Shown here: in pieces, positions 60,771 through 64,000 of the stretch
Layout of the letters: every line of letters begins with the position of its first letter
Numbering within the stretch: the stretch's first letter is position 1
NCBI GenBank assembly: GCA_963761755.1
Contig: CAVXIC010000020.1
Span: 62,001 to 126,000, forward strand
Length of the DNA stretch: 64,000 bases
Direction: 5' to 3'
DNA from: CAJXVA01 sp963761755
GTDB taxonomy: Bacteria; Myxococcota_A; Polyangia; Nannocystales; Nannocystaceae
The notes under the pieces: generated by a model
Told to the model about the DNA's origin: nothing
Databases searched by the model: none
Seen by the model: only the letters and a program-made list of their open reading frames with translations
Made by a program: the position numbers and the translations under genes

Positions 60771-61222
60771 ATGCATTCCGCAGTCATTCCAGTCGTCCTC
60801 TCTATCGCCAGCCTCCTGGCCGTGAGCACATCAGAGCTCACGGATGCCCCTTCCACCCTTTCCCCTCGACAGTTGCTCTCTCGGCCCGCGCTCAAGGGTC
60901 TACGGTGGAACCGAAACTCAAGTGCATGAGGGGGAACGTCGTCATCGGACTTTGCGGGTCCCCCGGCGGACTCCTCCCGGCATGCGGATCCAGCTACAAG
61001 AAGTCCTGCGAAGCTTCGGGCGGAACGGCCCAACCCTGCGGGCCGGATGGCAGTGGCTACAGCAGCGTCATCACTTGCAGCGACAACTCTGAGCTCTTTC
61101 ACGACTGCGACGAGAAGTTCATGTCGACATGCGAAGACAAAGACGTCGGAGGTGATTTTCAGTGCACCGGGGAGTGCGACGACGGGACGTGCTGCGCTGG
61201 TGAATGCACCATCGGTGGATGA
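60771..61222 (+). pseudogene. small secreted Cys-rich protein, probably frameshifted
   Basis: A signal peptide in one frame (MHSAVIPVVLSIASLLAVST) runs out of frame after about 50 codons. The next frame gives a Cys-rich domain: CMRGNVVIGLCGSPGGLLPA, CGSSYKKSCEASGG, CDEKFMSTCEDKD, CTGECDDGTCCAGECTIGG with a stop at 61220-61222. The two parts fit one exported protein of about 150 residues. Alternatively the second part starts at the ATG at 60927 without a signal. Confidence 0.5.
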
Positions 61223-61238
61223 GAGGTAGCCTTTCCTC

Positions 61239-63689
61239 GTGACCATGCGGCCTCGCACGAAAGCTATCGTCGGATTTCTGGCAATCGCCGTTGCAGTCGC
61301 CACGGCGCTGTGGATGTCCTCGCCGGCAACCCCACAGCGCCCTGAGTCACCGACCCCCTCGTCCGCGACCATGGTCCCTGGGCCGCAGGTCCAGACGCAA
61401 ACGCAGGAGGTCGACCTGCGAACGGTCGCCGTCGTCGATGCGAAGACAGCCGCGCCGGTTCCACGCGCAGGCCTCCGCGTGTTGGGTCAGGACCCCTCGA
61501 TCGTGTGGGCCAACGCTTCCGGGGAGGTCCCGTGGTCGACCGAGGCTCCAGTCACGGTCATCGTTTCGGCCAGCGGCTACCCTCCTCAGCGCGCGCGCAT
61601 CGGCCCCGACACCGCGGTTCTTCCGATCAGCCGAGGTGGCCACAGCGTTTCGGGGGTCGTCCGGGATCTCTACGGCGGGACCGTGCCCGGGGCACTGGTC
61701 CGCAGCTCGGGCGACGCGCTCGCCCGGACGGACGACGAGGGTCGGTACACCATGAGTGTGCCATCGGGGAACTGCAAGCTCGAGGCGCACGGCGACGACT
61801 ACTTTCCCCAGTCCCGACTCGTCTCCATCGTTGATGACGCCACCATCGACTTCGAGCTTCTGCCCGGTGGAGCCATCGAAGGGATCGTCGTCGACGAGAC
61901 AGGGGATCCGGTGCCGTCCGCCTGGGTGAACTACTCCATGCTGGTGCCAAGGGTGGGAGGATTCTCGCATCGCAGCACCGAAGATGATCAAAGGGTGAAA
62001 TCGGATGCCTCGGGCCGTTTTCGCCTCGCCCCACTGGCCCCGGCGAACTACCAGGTGGTCGCCAACACAGACGACGCTTCGACCGTCGCTCCGGCCGCCG
62101 TCCGCGTCACTCTGCTCGAGACGCGTGACGACGTGCGGCTCGTCGTCCGGCCCGGGAGCGCTGCCCACGGCGCGGTCATCGACGACAAAGGCGAGCCGGT
62201 CGAAGACGCGGTCGTCTACGCGAGGCATCGGTCAGGAAGCCGGCTCGAAGCGTCAACCGACGCAGCCGGTCACTTCGAGGTCCGCGGCCTCCATCCTGGG
62301 TCCTGGAATCTCTCGGCCCACGCACCGGGTCGCAGCCTCGTCGAGACCGTCGAGCGGGTCGTCAGCGCCCAAGGCGAAGTCCCCGCGGCCCAGTTGGTGC
62401 TCACCCGCGGTGGGCGTATCGAAGGTCGCGTGCCCGTGGGCCAAGGCGCACGAGTGTCGCTGGAACTCCCCAGGACCGCGCTCGGATTCTCGGATTTCGC
62501 GCGGCGCAACCTGGTGCGAGGAGAAGTTCGCGTCGTCGAAGACGATGGAACCTTCGTGTTCGAGTCGGTTCCCTCAGGCGCGTGGCAAGTCCAGGCCAAC
62601 ATGGACGATGGTCGCTCTGGCTCCGCATCGATCGACCTCGAACCGGCCGGTCTTGCCCACGTAGAGGTCGACCTCCTCGCGGGCGCCACGATCCGTGGGG
62701 TCATCGAGAACCGAGGCGGTGACCTGGATGGGCTCCGGGTGCGCCCGCGAGGCTCGGTTGAACTCGCCTCGGTCTCTCTCGCTGAGGATGGGGCGTTCTC
62801 CATCGATCATGTGCCGGCCGGGTTGTGGACGATCGATGTGCTACACCACGGCGCCACGATCCCCGTCGTAGAAGGTGACCCCACGGTCGCCATCGAGGAT
62901 GGGCAGGCCCCCGAGGTTGAACTCGTTGTCGACGCCGCCGCTTCGCAGCTGCGTGGTCGGGTGTCGGACACCGACGCGGGGCCCGTCGCCGACGCGCTGA
63001 TCACCGTCTCACCCAAACGCGGCGGGGATCCGGTCAGCGCCGTCAGCGATTCCGAAGGCCGCTTCACGGTATCCACGAGCACCGGCTCTCGATACCGAGT
63101 CGACGTCACCGGGCCCCGCGGCCTCGGTCTCGCGACCCAGGAGGACGCCGAAGCAGACGCTCACCTCGAAGTGACCTTGCAGGAGCCCGCCTCCATCCGG
63201 GGGCACGTCTTGCTGCGAGGCCAACCCGTGACTCACTTTCAGGTCCGGCCCCCCCGCGCACGAGCCTACCCCCTGTTCATCGAGGATCCTCGCGGCGCCT
63301 TCGACCTGTTTGACCTCGCGCCGGGGCCTGCTGTCGTCTCCATCCTGGCGAACGAAGGCGTCGCCGAGGCCCAGGTGGAATTGCACGAAGGAGAAGCGAC
63401 CGAGATAACGGTAGAGCTTGAGCCCTGGGGCACCGCACGTGGGCGTGTCGTCGATGCGGCGGGCGCCCCGGTGTCAGGCGCGAGTGTGCGGGTCAGCAGT
63501 GAAGCCGGACGCGCCGACGGCTCCACCGACGCAACAACCGACGTCCGCGGCGACTTCACCCTCGAAGGACTGGGTCCCGGCAGCACCGTGTTCGAGGTTC
63601 GGGGCGGCAAGGCGCCCCTGCGCACCGACAAGCAACACGTCGCACCGGGTGCCGAAGTCGATCTCGGCACGCTGACGCTCGACGAATAG
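61239..63689 (+). CDS. exported protein of carboxypeptidase-regulatory-like repeats
   Basis: An 816-residue protein with an N-terminal signal/anchor (AIVGFLAIAVAVATALWM) and about seven tandem beta-sandwich repeats of 80-90 residues. Examples are VSGVVRDLYGGTVPGALVRS, IEGIVVDETGDPVPSAWVNY, AHGAVIDDKGEPVEDAVVYA, LRGRVSDTDAGPVADALITV and ARGRVVDAAGAPVSGASVRV. Each is followed by a D-x-G-x-F strand. These are carboxypeptidase-regulatory-like / Ig-like modules, structural and probably periplasmic or surface-exposed. No peptidase domain is present. The GTG at 61239 is the annotated start; the ATG at 61245 is as likely. It is followed 3 bp later by the next gene. Confidence 0.82.
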   Translation: MTMRPRTKAIVGFLAIAVAVATALWMSSPATPQRPESPTPSSATMVPGPQVQTQTQEVDLRTVAVVDAKTAAPVPRAGLRVLGQDPSIVWANASGEVPWSTEAPVTVIVSASGYPPQRARIGPDTAVLPISRGGHSVSGVVRDLYGGTVPGALVRSSGDALARTDDEGRYTMSVPSGNCKLEAHGDDYFPQSRLVSIVDDATIDFELLPGGAIEGIVVDETGDPVPSAWVNYSMLVPRVGGFSHRSTEDDQRVKSDASGRFRLAPLAPANYQVVANTDDASTVAPAAVRVTLLETRDDVRLVVRPGSAAHGAVIDDKGEPVEDAVVYARHRSGSRLEASTDAAGHFEVRGLHPGSWNLSAHAPGRSLVETVERVVSAQGEVPAAQLVLTRGGRIEGRVPVGQGARVSLELPRTALGFSDFARRNLVRGEVRVVEDDGTFVFESVPSGAWQVQANMDDGRSGSASIDLEPAGLAHVEVDLLAGATIRGVIENRGGDLDGLRVRPRGSVELASVSLAEDGAFSIDHVPAGLWTIDVLHHGATIPVVEGDPTVAIEDGQAPEVELVVDAAASQLRGRVSDTDAGPVADALITVSPKRGGDPVSAVSDSEGRFTVSTSTGSRYRVDVTGPRGLGLATQEDAEADAHLEVTLQEPASIRGHVLLRGQPVTHFQVRPPRARAYPLFIEDPRGAFDLFDLAPGPAVVSILANEGVAEAQVELHEGEATEITVELEPWGTARGRVVDAAGAPVSGASVRVSSEAGRADGSTDATTDVRGDFTLEGLGPGSTVFEVRGGKAPLRTDKQHVAPGAEVDLGTLTLDE

Positions 63690-63692
63690 CTT

Positions 63693-64000
63693 ATGACCGC
63701 CCTTCCTGCCAGTCGTCGCACCACCAGTCTGGGCGCCACCAGTGGCGTCGTCCTCGGCGCGGGGATCTTTCCCGGCATGTCCAATCTGATCGCCGCGGAG
63801 GCCATCGCCGCGGTGCGAGCATGCAGCTCGATCGAGCTCGGCATTCGCTGGAATCCCATGTCGGCAGGCGGCGCCGGCGTGGTGGCCCTCGTCCCCACCT
63901 CCTCGTCGGACCTACGCATCGCGTCGTCGACGGTCGATGTGTCGAAGGCCCGCCGATGGGCCCAGGCGGCGAGCTTCCTTTCTCGGATGGACGACACGCG
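63693..64000 (+). CDS. saccharopine-dehydrogenase-like protein, partial at window end
   Basis: The frame MTALPASRRTTSLGATSG then VVLGAGIFPGMSNLIAAEAI, SIELGIRWNPMSAGGAGVVA runs off the window. GAGxFPGxSNL followed by LxIRWxPxSxxGxG resembles the middle of saccharopine-dehydrogenase-like proteins. The usual N-terminal Rossmann domain of about 110 residues is absent, so the gene is either N-truncated or a different short family. Confidence 0.45.
   Translation, partial: MTALPASRRTTSLGATSGVVLGAGIFPGMSNLIAAEAIAAVRACSSIELGIRWNPMSAGGAGVVALVPTSSSDLRIASSTVDVSKARRWAQAASFLSRMDDT

Overview
The window reads as a high-GC, delta-type predatory bacterium, most likely a myxobacterium of the Nannocystis/Plesiocystis/Enhygromyxa group. 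The evidence is compositional and by gene type, not by any marker gene. There are many lipoproteins with Ser/Thr/Gly/Asp-rich linkers after the lipobox Cys, exported proteases ending in a MYXO-CTERM-like tail, Hanks-type kinases with long helical C-termini, an FHA-domain sigma-54 activator, ECF sigma factors and an ADYC-domain protein. No rRNA, tRNA, CRISPR array or replication origin was recognised.

Layout. 0-4 kb: five or six lipoproteins. 4-5.3 kb: an IS91-type end next to a cut tyrosine recombinase, which itself abuts a cut truncated-haemoglobin gene. 5.3-9 kb: a trypsin-fold protein with a broken catalytic triad, a lipoprotein, and decayed genes (IS5-type transposase start, Uma2 fragment). 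9.1-13.8 kb: a two-CxxCH lipoprotein with a 7-bp repeat in its signal peptide, then a 3.2-copy tandem array of an L-domain-like lipoprotein gene. 13.8-18.4 kb: IS91-type remnants, a helix-hairpin-helix-like protein and a membrane-tethered ECF sigma factor.

18.3-27.6 kb is the most coherent block. An FHA sigma-54 activator and a Ser/Thr kinase are convergent and overlap by 32 bp. They are surrounded by three exported lipoprotein genes: Cys-rich, ADYC, and beta-helix. Each of these has a good -24/-12 (sigma-54) promoter whose start codon lies only 14-15 nt after the -12 GC, so the mRNA should be almost leaderless. Each also has one or more copies of a GTCCCATGGGAC-like palindrome upstream. I infer a self-contained kinase / FHA-activator / secreted-lipoprotein regulon.

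27.7-41.5 kb is a mobile, metal-resistance region. It holds an ArsR-controlled czc-type RND operon, a DUF302 gene, a foreign-looking ArsR-CDF-lspA module and an intact 2.2 kb IS91-like element. Several fragments share one element terminus and stop at different points inward, as expected for aborted rolling-circle transposition. One 521-bp unit carrying captured lspA/CDF sequence occurs twice. 41.6-46.3 kb: a PAP2 phosphatase, a heme oxygenase/bacteriophytochrome pair with overlapping divergent starts, and a LysR regulator.

46.8-55.8 kb: a lipoprotein, a frameshifted kinase coupled to an ECF sigma factor, a YkgJ-like cysteine-cluster protein, a beta-propeller protein, and an active-looking trypsin-like protease fused in frame to a lipoprotein. 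56-61.2 kb: a head-to-head iron-sulphur protein and TetR regulator that both lack a start at their junction, then a run of broken genes including a frameshifted M23 peptidase. 61.2-64 kb: a large protein of carboxypeptidase-regulatory-like repeats and the start of a saccharopine-dehydrogenase-like fragment running off the end.
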